Positions 1 through 11,536 of a DNA stretch of 64,000 nucleotides are shown one piece after another (within the stretch, counting starts at the first letter, position 1; each line of letters begins with the position of its first letter). Made by a program: the position numbers and the translations under genes. Source of the stretch: Ectobius pallidus (taxonomy: Eukaryota > Arthropoda > Insecta > Blattodea > Ectobiidae); NCBI GenBank assembly GCA_964059195.1, contig CAXKWD010000005.1, positions 137,655,686 through 137,719,685 of the forward strand, in the 5' to 3' direction. The notes under the pieces are model-generated. The model ran no database searches. It was given only the letters and a program-made list of their open reading frames with translations, and was not told where the DNA came from.

Positions 1-299
1 AAAAAATTCTCGGTAACAATCAGGGGCTTATGGAAGATGAATGAGCGGTACAATTAACAGCACTGCTACTTTACCTTAGAAAGAAGATGGTGTTTTATAT
101 GACTTGGGCTCCGTGGATCTCATCAGCCGGAGTTTGTTGAGTGGCACGATAATGCCAGTTTCTAGAACGCTAACAAGAAGTGTTAAGGGTCTCACGCGAT
201 GCAAGAAGCTACATTAAAAGACGATTAGCTAATGAGAAGCGTAGAAATTTAATGTTGCTATTCTACATAATCTAACTAAACTCCATGGCGCTACTTCAC

Positions 300-574
300 T
301 TAAGGGATTAGGCCTGTCATCCGACCGCTGCATCATCTACCATAGGCAGATGGCAGGATTATAGGGGGCATGTGGTCAGCATGCCGGCTCCCACGGCCGT
401 TATTATGACTTACTGAACCGGAACCGCTACTTCTTTATCAAGTACCTTCTCAGGTTGTGTCACGAGGCTGAGTGCACCCCGTTCCAGATCTCTCTACCTC
501 TAAGGGGGTACCGTTGATGGATCCCAAATCTGCGAATTCGTAGTCAGCAACGCTAACCACTAGACCGAGCAGGC
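300..574 (-). mobile_element. tRNA-derived SINE, minus strand
   Basis: Read on the minus strand from about 574, the sequence begins with a tRNA-like head whose A-box-like stretch is TCTAGTGGTTAGCGT, followed by a decayed B-box region. A body then runs to about 300 and contains the phrase ACGGCCGTGGGAGCCGGCAT, which I recall from SINE-type repeats. No target duplication was found, so the ends are approximate. It is not a tRNA gene because the acceptor and T arms do not close. Confidence 0.6.
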
Positions 575-575
575 T

Positions 576-1484
576 GTCGTTATTCTGCATGTAACTAAAC
601 TTAAATTATTTTACATCTTATATCTGAAACAGGGCCTTATACGTGTATCATAGGTAATACTACTCGAGATCTGGATTTTAAAGGAAAATATATCTTGTGA
701 CTTGAGTCATGGTGTTAGCTGACTTCTCAGTCGTACGCATACGTTGGGATATTCTCAACCATATATTTCCTGCCAGTTTCTTGAAGTAATTTATCTAGAA
801 TGTGTGTTTTTTTAAGTATTGTTTTTATTTATGTATTAAATTATTACTGTTTTTTTAGTATATATTACCCAGTTTTTTTCATAACGTTATTTATTTTATT
901 TAAAAAATATAAATTTCAACATCACATACTTTAAAAAGTTAAATCCATTGCAAGAATAATGCTAATGTCTAAATTGACCTTCTCTGGTCCTCCATCCAAT
1001 TCTTGAGTCCCATACCGTCGTCCTTTGGGTCCATCAGGAATGATGCATCCTAATGACATGTCCTCCCCACTTATATTTTAATTGTTCTGCCATTGAATCA
1101 AGGTCGGCCATACCCTTTTCTTCCATACTTCTTCATTTTTATTCTGTTCTTCAGCATCTTCTATAGGATTACAAGCTCCATTATTTCTGGCAGATTTGGA
1201 GGATGTTCTTTTATCTTGATGTTAGTACCTACGTCTGTCATCCGTACAACAACACTGGTATTACACAGGATTGAACTACATTTCTAGGCTCAGCTGTTGG
1301 TATTTGTCTTCCAGAAAAAAACTTTAAGCTCTAGAACTTTTTCCTTGAGTTTCTTTTACTTAAATAATCAAGTCATCCTTGTATATAACCTCAGTAATTT
1401 ATTCGAATAATAGTGAATTCTTCAAAATTATTATTGTATCATTTTTATATGCCCTAGGTGATGTGTTGTACATTGTATATTTTT
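576..1484. other. AT-rich DNA, no gene seen
   Basis: The longest ORF, at 1093-1287, is hydrophobic and low in complexity, with no family I recognise. I see nothing else to call. Confidence 0.5.
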
Positions 1485-1725
1485 TAATGATGGTTTCACG
1501 GGCTATAAGCCGAGTAAAAGGATATATTGCATCCAAGCTTTCGGTCGCTGACATCTCTGCGGCTTTCCCTGTTGCATCGAAGCTTTCAGTCGCTGACATC
1601 TCTGCAGCCTCCCTGAGGAAGGCCGCAAAGATGTCAGCGACCGAAAGCTTGGATGCAATATATCATTTTACTCGGCTTATAGCCCGTGAAACCATCATTA
1701 GTAATCAACGCCGAGAGAGCCTCAA
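1485..1725. repeat. Long palindromic repeat, copy 1
   Basis: Arms of about 79 bp at 1485-1563 and 1622-1700 are near-perfect inverted complements, both carrying TTTCACGGGCTATAAGCC and GCTTTCGGTCGCTGACATC. Between them sits a second partial copy of the left arm (about 1574-1610), so the centre holds three alternating copies. A tail with CGCCGAGAGAGCCTCAA follows. The same arms and tail recur at 4.5 kb, so this is a mobile or foldback family. The 125-codon ORF across it is a by-product of the symmetry. Confidence 0.85.
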
Positions 1726-4502
1726 GTCTTACGTATTGTATATTTTGTCCGCTTAGGTGAATGTATTTTATTAAGAAAATTTAAGCATAGTTCGTCCATT
1801 TGCTACCATAATTTTAAATTACCGAATTCACTTGCTAGTGTACATAACTTGGTACACCACCTGTACATTGATTTTCGAAGTATATAAGCTCTTCATGCAT
1901 AGATTCCAGTCATTAACATAAAATGAATTTAAATAAAGCCCTTATTGTAGTCCGACATGGGCGTCATAACATAAACAGTAACACTATACCCTTTATGCAT
2001 AAATAAACTATGTTAATATTATAATCCATTGCCATAATGCATCATAACAACATAAATAAAAAAGGTGACATCATATTTATGAGATTAACTTTTCTATGAA
2101 ATAATCTTCTTTTGTGCTCGCGAAAATCGGATCACAGGACTCATATTCAGTTTTACCAGGGACAATCAAATTACAGATAAGTCGTAGAGAAAAAAAAACT
2201 TTTATGACGCATAGAGACGTGGTGATATATAAAAGCAAGTAGGCCTTTGACATGGCATAAACATTAGTAAACTAAACATGGCACATGACGCTTAGCCATG
2301 ATGTGGAATTAGTACAGACTGAAACTAAACGTCATTAGCCTATTTAACAGCGGAACTGCATATGTACACTGCATATGTACTGCATCCAAACATCAGATGC
2401 GAAATCGTCTCCAATCTTCCAGAAAATCTATATAATATTTAATATACATAATATATGTACTTACATATAAGTTAATAGGGTTCTATACTCATGACTGTAG
2501 TCATACATACCAGGACCTAAGGCCTAAGGTGAAGTTTTTAGTGTAATAATTATTGTACTTTTATTTCTTTAAACATACTTTACATTTGGATGTCTTTCAC
2601 TCTTTTATAATTACCATAGTGCTTAACCTTGTATCAAAAAATTTCTGCAATTTAATATACTTTGTGGTATAAGGTGGATAATGTTTACTATATTATATTT
2701 CATCCAAACGGTATGAAGTTCATCAATTATATGTAGGCTATATATTCCATGTTAAAACATCAGTTCAGACTGCTATTATAATAGTGTTAGTACAAGTATT
2801 ACTGGACCTATAGGCTACTGTCGATGTCTTCTCTAAATGAAATCTTTGTACTTCGGTAAACTTAAAATATGGTAATTAATCACATGGGGTTAGCATACGA
2901 GGACGTTAAAGCCAAAGTGGTGTTAGTCATTTTTTTAAAATTTTTAACCTAAGTATTGCAATGCTATGTTGCGGTATAGATCTGTTAACAGGAAGAGTCG
3001 TGTATGTCCTATTTATGTTCATATAATATATATACCTATATACGTAGGTGGGAGGACAATATTAGGAGAGATTATTATAACGCATCTAACGAAATCTTCT
3101 GTTTCCCTAAATGTATAAACCATGACTTACACCACTTTGGCTTTACCCCCTCAATTATCATTCCCACATTCATTATTATTATGATTGTAATGGATTATTA
3201 TTAGTGAATTTGTTCGTAAGGAGTAAATCACTTAACACACGATCATGATACATTATTATTAACTGTATAACGAATGGTTTCAACATTGAAATATTTCTTA
3301 CGCATTAGATTATGGAGTTCATATAAGGAAACTGTTAAATCTTTAACTTCGGAACGGATTTTCGGTCCTGCTAAATTGTAGAAGTTATGGTACTTATGTT
3401 TTTTACGTATTGCTCTTTTAGCACAACTTTTTTTTTTAGATTGAGCTTTCAAAACTAAATTGATGCACTAAACATTTGTTATCAAAATGAATTTATTCGT
3501 AACCTTTCCACCAAGTATGTGTGTGTTTATAAAGTCATTATGAAATACCACGCTTGATAAGTGTGTATAAAATAGAGTCAAACGACTGCAACGCTGCGGG
3601 TTTTCAAGCAGTTAATGTGAAGTTGCACTTAATTCTTCTTGTTGATACCTGCGGTGACTGCATATTTGTAAATGCTTATGATGTACTTGAATCAGTTAAG
3701 TTCCCAACACTCGTAATATCTCATTCGATGTTTTCATGCTAAGGAAGCTTGAGATTACGTACCGCACATACTTCCTTAAGTAAGCTAGTTTTGTGGATTA
3801 GATTAGCAAAGCAAGAATGTCCTCTTCTATCTCAACGACTGTGGAAGCAAGCCAGTATAATGCGCCTTTCTAATTGCATATATATACATTTACATATTTA
3901 AGCAGGAGTAGGCGTTTGTAGACGTAGCTACGATTCCCCAGACATTTAAGATAAGCAAAAGAAGAAGAAGAAAATAACAAAATTAAAAATATTATTTTAT
4001 TACCTGAAATCTCCGAGCCATGTTATTTTTACTGTTTTATCTTTCAGCCTCGGCTGCGATCTCAGCCATTTATTTGCATAGCTTACATTTTTATATAAGA
4101 GACCTTTTTTTCTTTAGCGAAGATTGCGTGTTTTGTTATCTTTATAAAAACGCTTTAAACAGAGAAGGAAAATTTGCAAGTCATATCCTAAGCTAGGGCG
4201 TGCAGGAGCGATTATACGGGACCAACTTGTTATAATTTAATTTCAAGATAAGGCCGGCAGAAGGCGGGGCTGGCAGTACAATACACGCATGCATCAAGAT
4301 GGTGCTATGGCTACAAGGGCACCATCATACAACACACAAAAACACCTGCAGTATATAATGACCGAGAAAATCTAAACATGATTGTGATAATCCTCTTTTT
4401 AGCACCCTATGTTTTCCTTTCATCTCATCTACAATGTCAGAAACATTCTTTGCAATCTAAGAAAATTATCTGCCAGTTGATTATATGAACATAATCTCTT
4501 CC
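1726..4502. other. AT-rich DNA, no gene seen
   Basis: No exon-like region stands out. At 3046-3077 the plus strand reads RRWEDNIRRD, which resembles the RRWEDNIRMD motif near the C-terminus of a common insect non-LTR retrotransposon. Too little remains to call an element. Confidence 0.4.
3243..3452 (-). other. Unrecognised 69-codon ORF
   Basis: The translation has a basic N-terminus (QSKKKSCAKRAIRKKHKYH) followed by a mixed, protein-like stretch (IRSEVKDLTVSLYELHNL). It looks less like low-complexity shadow than its neighbours, but I recognise no family and see no splice context. It may be a fragment of a mobile-element protein or chance. Confidence 0.2.
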
Positions 4503-4742
4503 TAATTATGGTTTCACGGGCTATAAACCGAGTAAAAGGATATACAATAACCAAACTTTCGGCTGCTGACATCTCTGCGGCCTTCCTCAGGGAAATGAGA
4601 TATCAGCAGCCGAAAGCTTGGATACTGTATATCCTTTTACTCGGCTTATAGCCCGTGAAACCATCATTAATAATCAGCGCCGAGAAAGCCTCAATAATAA
4701 CTCTCGGGCTATAAGCCGAGTGAAGGGATTTAAAATATCCAA
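4503..4742. repeat. Long palindromic repeat, copy 2, plus extra half-arm
   Basis: The left arm starts at about 4503 and the right arm ends at 4669, with a shorter centre than copy 1. The same tail (CGCCGAGAAAGCCTCAA) follows at 4678-4694. A third left-arm fragment (CTCGGGCTATAAGCCGAGT) then starts near 4702 and runs into the tandem repeat. No convincing target duplication was seen. Confidence 0.8.
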
Positions 4743-5312
4743 GACAGATGAAATGGAATTTTATACCTATATGCATTTCACCTGTCTCAACTGTTTAAGA
4801 CTAGCCTTGTCATGCCTGGCAGTTTAAACTGAGCATGAAAGGTGGAATGGAATTTTATATCTTCGTTTATATCATTGTTGTATTTCGCCTGTCTAAACCT
4901 AGCAGAAAGGCGATATGGAATTTTTATGTTGTATTTCGCCTTTATGAACTGTTTAGACTACCTGCAGAGCAGGTTGTTGTGCATGGTAGTCTAAACATAT
5001 CAGAAAGGCGAAATGGAATTTTATGTTGTATTTCGCCTGTCTGAACTTTTTAGAGCAGGTTGTTATGCATGGTAGCCTATACATCGCAGAAAGGCGGAAT
5101 GAAACTTTATAATTATCATCGTTGTATTTCCTGTCTGAACTGTTTAGACTACTTAGATTAATAATCCAATTATAACATTAAAAGCAGTTGGACATCAATG
5201 AAATGAAATTTTTAAGTTGTACTTCGCCTGTCTGAACTTTTTAGATTACCGCAAAACATTGTTATGCATGGTAGTCCAAACACAGCAGAAAAGCGAAATA
5301 GAATTTTATAGC
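4740..5312. repeat. Degenerate tandem repeat with internal dyads
   Basis: Units alternate between CAGAAAGGCGAAATGGAATTT and GTATTTCGCCTGTCTGAACTG blocks, which are partly complementary (AGGCGAAAT against ATTTCGCCT), so each unit can fold. Linkers share GTTGTTATGCATGGTAGTC. At least five diverged units are visible. I do not recognise the family. Confidence 0.75.
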
Positions 5313-5452
5313 CAGTTACTTAATCTTCGTGCGGGTGGAAAAGTATTTTACACGGTTTTGTAGCCTTACCCGAGAAACGTCAAGAGGAAGGAACAGTACT
5401 TAGTTTTTAGTATGCCTGGCGTTCTTTCAGAGTTTGAATCAGTTTATAGTAG

Positions 5453-6033
5453 TAAGTGTGAGAAAAGTGTTCCCTATTACAGGCCATGGAGGCCCAGAGG
5501 ACGAGTACGAGGCTCCCAGATTTTTAGCCAATCGGCACGTGAAGGTGGTAAGGTTGTCAGCCTTACGCATCGACCGCCTTTACCCCAGGAATGCTCCCGG
5601 TACTTATTTCTGTTAGAGACTGAGTAGACTCCAGGGCCATAGCATCACCAGAAGAATTAGGCCAATTGAAAAACTCCAATGACCCCATCGGGGATCGAAC
5701 CCGCGACCTTCCTGTTTATATCGCAGCGCCTCAGCCACTACACTACGGCGCATAGGCGTAACCAGGCCGACCTTATGGGGGGGGGGGGTTATAACATCTG
5801 GAGAGGGGAGTTCCGGGGTCCTCCCCCCGGAAAATTTTAAAAATTAAGGTGCACAATAACGAGTTTTAAGCTTCCCACGCTTTAAACTCATATTAAGTAA
5901 TTTATAAGCAGATTTTTAAAAAAGGTGATAGACTATATCACAATAATGAAATAAATAGTACTATTTTCCCTTTTTTAATTAATGGGGGGTTCAAAACCCC
6001 CCCTCGTTATGCCTATGCTACGTCGTACCCCCG
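5453..6033 (-). mobile_element. SINE family A copy, split by a MITE
   Basis: On the minus strand the head reads like a tRNA with A box TAGTGTAGTGG and B box GGGTTCGATCCC (plus-strand GGGATCGAACCC at about 5692), followed by a body that ends in the GGCCTCCATGGCCTG region. A 12-bp target duplication, AGTTTATAGTAG, lies at 5441-5452 and 6034-6045, outside both the SINE and the MITE nested in its 5' end (5751-6017). Sister copies lie at 16.0, 17.35 and 54.9 kb. Confidence 0.9.
5751..6017 (+). mobile_element. hAT-like MITE family 1, copy 1
   Basis: Terminal inverted repeats CATAGGCGTA and (T/A)ATGCCTATG are flanked by 8-bp duplications CTACGGCG (5743-5750) and CTACGTCG (6018-6025), 7 of 8 identical. 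The interior has a poly-G tract, GGGTCCTCCCCCCGG and a CGAGTTTTAAGCTTCCCACG block shared with the copies at 10.7 and 18.9 kb. The 8-bp duplication is the hallmark of the hAT superfamily. It is non-coding and landed inside a SINE. Confidence 0.88.
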
Positions 6034-6045
6034 AGTTTATAGTAG

Positions 6046-9000
6046 AGAAAGAATATTTATTGTTTTCAATCCTGAAATTCCAAGTCGAGCAAATTAAAAG
6101 GTTCAGGGATAGGGCGCCAGAAATTTCTAGATAAGAAAATGATTTTATGAAGTTTCTTTTCCGGAGTCAAAATTATGACGAATGCCCCCAACAGACGTGC
6201 TAATGAGGAGTCGAGGGGGTTCAGGTAGCGCTCGCCAAAGGGCAGGAAGAGAGTGCAACACCGAGTCTAGAGTACGCGGTCCGCGGTGGATGAGGGTCTC
6301 TTCCTGTTGGAGACCAGCCAACTGTTAACATTTAACGAATGGTGGTGCAGACGACCGTGAATGAGTGATAGCATTGCATATCGATGACTCCCGCCACAGT
6401 TAGAATTAATGCGACCTGTCTTCGAGTCTCACGTCAACCCCGAGCGAGCTACCAATGATTTCTGGCTTACCACACTTCATTTAGCGTACAACAATGTATC
6501 ACGTGATGCTCAATGGATTGATCACAAAACAGGCATGGGTTAGCGGGCGTGAGAGAGGCAAAGCGGGTTCTGCAAGCACAGTCATTATCCTGACACTTCA
6601 TCATTATAATACATGCAATATTTCTGTTCTGTGTTTTTCCGCTCTAGAATAATATCTATAGTATCATAAATCTAACTTTATCACAATTTAAGTTTTTTTA
6701 TTATTTATATTATAGTATCAACTTCACTGTTGCTGTTTCTAGGCAACAAATAACTCATACTGAAAACCTCTCAGCTTGATTTATTTTGTTGAAAGCTTGC
6801 GCTGTGTGTTGAAAATTATAAATCATCTCCCATTCACGTTTAATTGAAATATCAGTTAATATATTGCCTTATCTACAAGAAGCGGCAAGGTTTTATTGTC
6901 TGGAAATTTCAACGGATTACTACACTAGAGCTCTTAAGCAAACCTACATACAACATTAATTCCAGCAAAGATTAACATTTAAATCAACGTTCTTTAGAGT
7001 TACAGTGCATGCCGCTTATTGTGATCACTTTGGAATGCAGCTAATCTGATAGTATTAACCGATTGATGACAGTAGACAAAATAATTAATTGAATGTTATT
7101 TATTCATGAGATAATGTGTAACTGTGAATCATTGAACCATTCATTATACAGTATTAGTCTGCAAGCAACTATTCTTTCAACCGGTAACAAAGTTTTTAAT
7201 TGTATCTGTTTTCCTTTAGGAATCCATTAACCAATACTCCATACTCATTTACGAGTTATGGGTGTTTTTGGAAGTCTGCTGACCGCTTAGCAAAACATCT
7301 AAGACCTATCGGTTCAAGTCTTTTAATTTTACACTAACAATCACTGTTATATTCATAAATAAAAAACAGCAGCTCAAGGTCTAACTGAACATTATAAAAC
7401 ACGCCTATTTGTTACTAAAGAAGTAAATGAATTTATACTACTCGGACACTCTTAAGGAAAAAGAAATTCTTTCTGAACTGGTAGGCCCATCAAATTGTCC
7501 CTAGCAAATATGTGACATTTAAAAATGAAGAAAAAAGTTATTGCTACAAGACAAACTGCTATGATGTTTACAATAAATCTGAATTAAAATGAACGATGAA
7601 CACTTTGCGGAGAATCTCAAATAAAAACGATTATCCTTTGTCTGAAAGTAACGATTTGCACGTGGAAAAGCTCCTCTCTACCTCCACTAAAACATGGCCT
7701 AAAATGCCGAAAATGACCTAAAAATTGCCCAAATATTACCTATCTCTTGAAAATGACGGAAAATGCAAAATAAAGCAAAAAACCGCAAAAACAAATTGCC
7801 CTTATTTAATCAATTATTATATATATTGAGCTATTTTTTAACCTTCATACAGAAAAGATGCAAAATCATCAAATGCCTTGCCCTACTTAAAGCTCGGACG
7901 AGGCAAACTCCTTCACCCAATTGGAATTCCGAGAAACCATCATGAGTAATATCCTTTATAGACACCAGCTTAGTTTAAATAATTACAATAATAAATAAAT
8001 AAAATTATTCCAACAATATATTAAAACTAATGTAAATCAAACAATAGCAAAAATAAAATTTCAATATTCATTAAAAAATTATTCTTGGTTATCCATATGT
8101 GAGCTGATAAATTCCCTGGCTACGAAATTTTGGGGTTTCCTTTCATAACTTCAGGGATCGTTACGAAAATGATATAACAGAAGATGAAAGATTCTCGTTT
8201 AATATCCTATTCATGACCACTGGAGCTAGAATAGTCTGTAGAAAAAATATAGGCCTGTAGTATTTTTCACTAAAACGTTCTATTTGCAAGTATAAGCTAT
8301 TTCCTCTCATAGAACGGAATTAATGTCTCTCTTAATGGAAACGATCTTGCGATCAATTGCTGCCTTTCTCTTTTACTAAAGTGCTTTCGCTGCTTTTCTT
8401 GAAGACTGGCTTGTGAAGTGAATAATTTATTATACTCTGATGCAGAAAGAGGAGCATAATGAAATAAAGTTATGAACTTATCTGAGAGTGGATATGTGTT
8501 TGATGGTTGTTTTGTGAGTGATAAACTCAATAATCCAAACACTTTACGCCCTTTTAAGATATAAGATTATAGTATATTATTTATATAAAGCTATAAACTT
8601 GGGTACAATGCAATTTATATAATATAATATAGACTAATATAATATTTTAATGGAAATAACATTTTTCCCATAGTACAAACTCAGTTTTTTTTCTATTTTC
8701 AGAAAATATTATCATGATGCCCAATCCTTCAATTTCTAGTTCTTTTTCAAATATTTTTGGAAGGCTTCGCTATATTTTGTGTCGATTTACATCTACTCGA
8801 AATTTAAATTTGCCGATGTTTATGTCTATTAGAAGTTCTTTTCGAAGAGTTTCTGTATAATAGTTGCAAACTTGAATACTAGCTTTGTATTGGTTGACTG
8901 TTAATTATGGATGGTTATGGAATATTTCCCAGCATGATCCCATTAACCCGGGGTGACCCGCATGTGCTCCACATGGCTCTACCAATTCATCAATCATTAA

Positions 9001-9590
9001 TGTGTCGCAATATCGTAACATTTGCATGCGTCCCCCCCCACCAATGCAAATACCATTAAACATTTTTGTGAGAATTGTATTAATTTATTAGATGTTTGGT
9101 AGTTCTCTGTTAGGAGATGGTTCAAAACTCGTGAAAGTAATTTATTGATAATAATCAACGTTAGGGTTTTTAGGTGCACACCATTTTACATAAGAAAAAT
9201 AAGAGCCCCTGTGAGAGAAACAACAGTATGAAACGTTTTCTTTAGTTCAGAATGGAAGCAATTTTATAGAGCCTTTACCATTTTAGGACCTTTATCTTTT
9301 TTTCATCCACCATGCTTATAATTCCCTTTCCCCCTTTTAGTATTTTACTGCAGCTTTTAAATAATAATCTAAAACGCATTTCATTGCACTTTTATTGCTC
9401 CTAGGTATCTAGTTTTCTTTGCAATGTTCAAAATCTTAAATAACTTTCAATGAACTCTTCATCAGCTTGCATTGATGCTGCATTTGTTTTAAGAAAATGC
9501 ACGACTGAAGGCAAACCTGACACAATGAAGATTAACTACTAAATATTCCATTTTTCTATTGATAAATTTCATTTTTTCCGTTTTTGGTAA
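6046..9590. other. AT-rich DNA, no gene seen
   Basis: The stretch 6180-6560 is more GC-rich and complex than its surroundings but has no usable ORF or repeat that I recognise. From 7680 to 7950 there are A-rich runs of AAAATGCC/AAAATGACC. The ORF at 8297-8542 (81 codons, minus) is unrecognised and unsupported. Confidence 0.45.
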
Positions 9591-9597
9591 TGTTTGT

Positions 9598-9682
9598 TAT
9601 TATAAAAAAAGACTCGTCCACCTAACCACAGTTTGGTCCAGTTTAGTTTGTGGTTAGGTGGACGAGTCTTCTTTTTATAATA
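9598..9682. repeat. Near-perfect hairpin, 33-bp arms
   Basis: The left arm 9598-9630 and right arm 9649-9682 pair almost completely across an 18-nt loop, with GACTCGTCCACCTAACCACA against its complement and a single-base slip in the A/T run. It could be a minimal foldback element or could transcribe into a pre-miRNA-like hairpin. Nothing else supports either reading. Confidence 0.8.
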
Positions 9683-9689
9683 ATTCTAT

Positions 9690-10215
9690 TTTTCTTTTTA
9701 ATTTCGCTGGTATTAGTCAATGTGAATGCAAGTTTGTTACTTTACGAGGAAGCACCTTTCCTCCTCTATTTTGCCTTATTTTATCACATATTCTCTTCCT
9801 TTCTCCATATGGAAATTGGAACTAAATTCCTAAAAATTGTTGTTATACATATAATGAACTTTCCCCAAATCATGCATTAACAATTTTATTATAACGATTG
9901 ATAATAATAAGCCGGCTTCAGTCTGGTAGTGTTCTTCATTCTCTTCTTCAGAACTCCTTTGCCACTAATAACCTTGTAGATTTACATATAATGGTTTATA
10001 ATCAAATATTAATCAAACATTTCGTTGTTTGTGACGTGTAATCGCGTCTCCACGAAAAAAAAATAAAAGCAGAAATATAAGTTTATGAGAGTAATGCTTC
10101 ATGTTACAATATGAGTATTATTATTCACCGTAAGCAGCTGTGCCATTAAAATTATACTCATAGATTTCAAACTGATGATTTCACTTCATCATTCATTGTA
10201 TGATAAATTACACAA
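9690..10215. other. AT-rich DNA, no gene seen
   Basis: The plus ORF at 9650-9880 starts inside the hairpin and is a hydrophobic low-complexity reading. Nothing else was seen. Confidence 0.4.
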
Positions 10216-10219
10216 ATTC

Positions 10220-10333
10220 AGCTCTGAAAGGATTATCCTCTGGTTTAAGGATGGTATCCACCTCTGGTTAGTGGATGAGAAGGCCTTAAGGCCTTAACTA
10301 CACCAGAGGGAAATATAAATAAATAAATAAGAT
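10220..10333 (+). mobile_element. 3' end of a 5'-truncated non-LTR retrotransposon
   Basis: The sequence GGCCTTAACTACACCAGAGG leads directly into an (AAAT)n tail at about 10312-10331. This matches the layout of a non-LTR retrotransposon 3' UTR with a short tandem tail. Only about 110 bp remain, so the clade cannot be assigned. Confidence 0.55.
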
Positions 10334-10711
10334 TACTAAATTAATGTGTTCCTCCTGGATTCAGCAACAAAGATGAGCATAATAATAGACTCGCATAAAT
10401 GCACTAGTTCAATACGGACTTAAGCTAGATTGAGTAAAAGTGAGGGTTAGAGACAAAAGTAGTGTAACGTGGTTTTTTAGGTTATACCAGCCCGCAGAGG
10501 GTTTCCAGGGTTGAAAATTAATTTTAAAATGTAGTACAATCGACATTCCTAAAGAAACTTAGGCCGGTAGGCAGGCTACGCCCATTTGATAAGGGGTTGT
10601 GCGCCGTTGGTTTAAGACCTGAAAATATTTTATAGTATTTTGTTAGTTATTGTTTTAAAACGCTCTATGAAAATTCTCTTTACTTTTCGTTGGCTGCACA
10701 TTGCCTTAAGG

Positions 10712-10963
10712 CATAGGCGTACCCCCATTGATTAAAAAAAGGAAAATTGTATAATTTTTGTAAGTCTGCCCATAAATTACTTAATACAAGCATAAAGCGT
10801 GGGAAGCTTAAAACTCGTTATTTTGCGCCTTAATTTTTTTAATTTTCCGGGGGAGGACCCCCGGAAGCTTAAAACTCGTTATTTTGCGTCTTAATTTTTA
10901 AAATTCCATACCCCCAGATGTTATAACCCCCCCCCCCATATGGTCGGCCTGGTTACGCCTACG
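10712..10963 (-). mobile_element. hAT-like MITE family 1, copy 2
   Basis: Termini CATAGGCGTA and TACGCCTACG are flanked by a perfect 8-bp duplication, CCTTAAGG, at 10704-10711 and 10964-10971. It lies in reverse orientation to copies 1 and 3. A block of about 60 bp starting AAGCTTAAAACTCGTTATTTTGCG occurs twice in tandem, an internal duplication the other copies lack. Confidence 0.93.
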
Positions 10964-10974
10964 CCTTAAGGCAC

Positions 10975-11528
10975 TTGGTTTTCTCTACAACATTAGGTTC
11001 AATATTAACAATATACACATGGATTATTTTGGAGTATAACCTTAGGGTCATTTAGCATTGACTGTGTTTCTGACAGTCTCAAAGCCATGGAGGGCAAATC
11101 TATTACCAACACGTCCTTCATGATTCAGTGGCCTAACACTGCACAGCACCTGCATGTTACTCATGATCTGCTGCACACAATACTGTGCAGGTATAATATA
11201 ACATCTGTCAAGTCGAGATTACCCCTGGACTAGCTTGTCCAGAGAGAATGATTTTAATGTTTTAATAGATCGTTATGTACGTGTTAATTTAATACCATAC
11301 CTGTTTAACTTTAAAAGATCTGGGACCAAATTTATTTAGACAAGCCATCTTGACAGTCGCATCAAGATTACTAGTTTGATTCGTATTAAACACTTGCAGA
11401 TTATCATTAATACTGTTAAATTGGTAGATGTTACAAATAATTTGAAAATAACATAACTTAACTAATAAAGATAAAATGTACTCTATTTTCATAAAACATA
11501 ATTTTTACCATGCATATTACTGCTACAG
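10975..11528. other. No gene seen
   Basis: Anonymous DNA. The minus ORF at 11289-11492 has no recognisable features. Confidence 0.4.
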
Positions 11529-11536
11529 GGGATGCG

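Noticed and set aside
1379..1756. 125-codon plus ORF with a minus-strand mirror ORF
   Set aside because: It spans the long palindrome; the repeated peptides (SKLSVADISAA) are the palindrome arms translated, and the mirror ORF is the same arm on the other strand.
4740..5312. CRISPR-like array of repeats and spacers
   Set aside because: Unit lengths vary, repeats are diverged and palindromic blocks alternate; the sequence is eukaryotic.
5690..5750. tRNA gene candidates at A/B-box sequences (also 16.25, 17.6, 18.85, 20.57, 36.05, 42.2, 55.1 and 60.3 kb)
   Set aside because: Acceptor and T stems do not close, and each continues into a repeated body, often with a target duplication. They are SINE heads.
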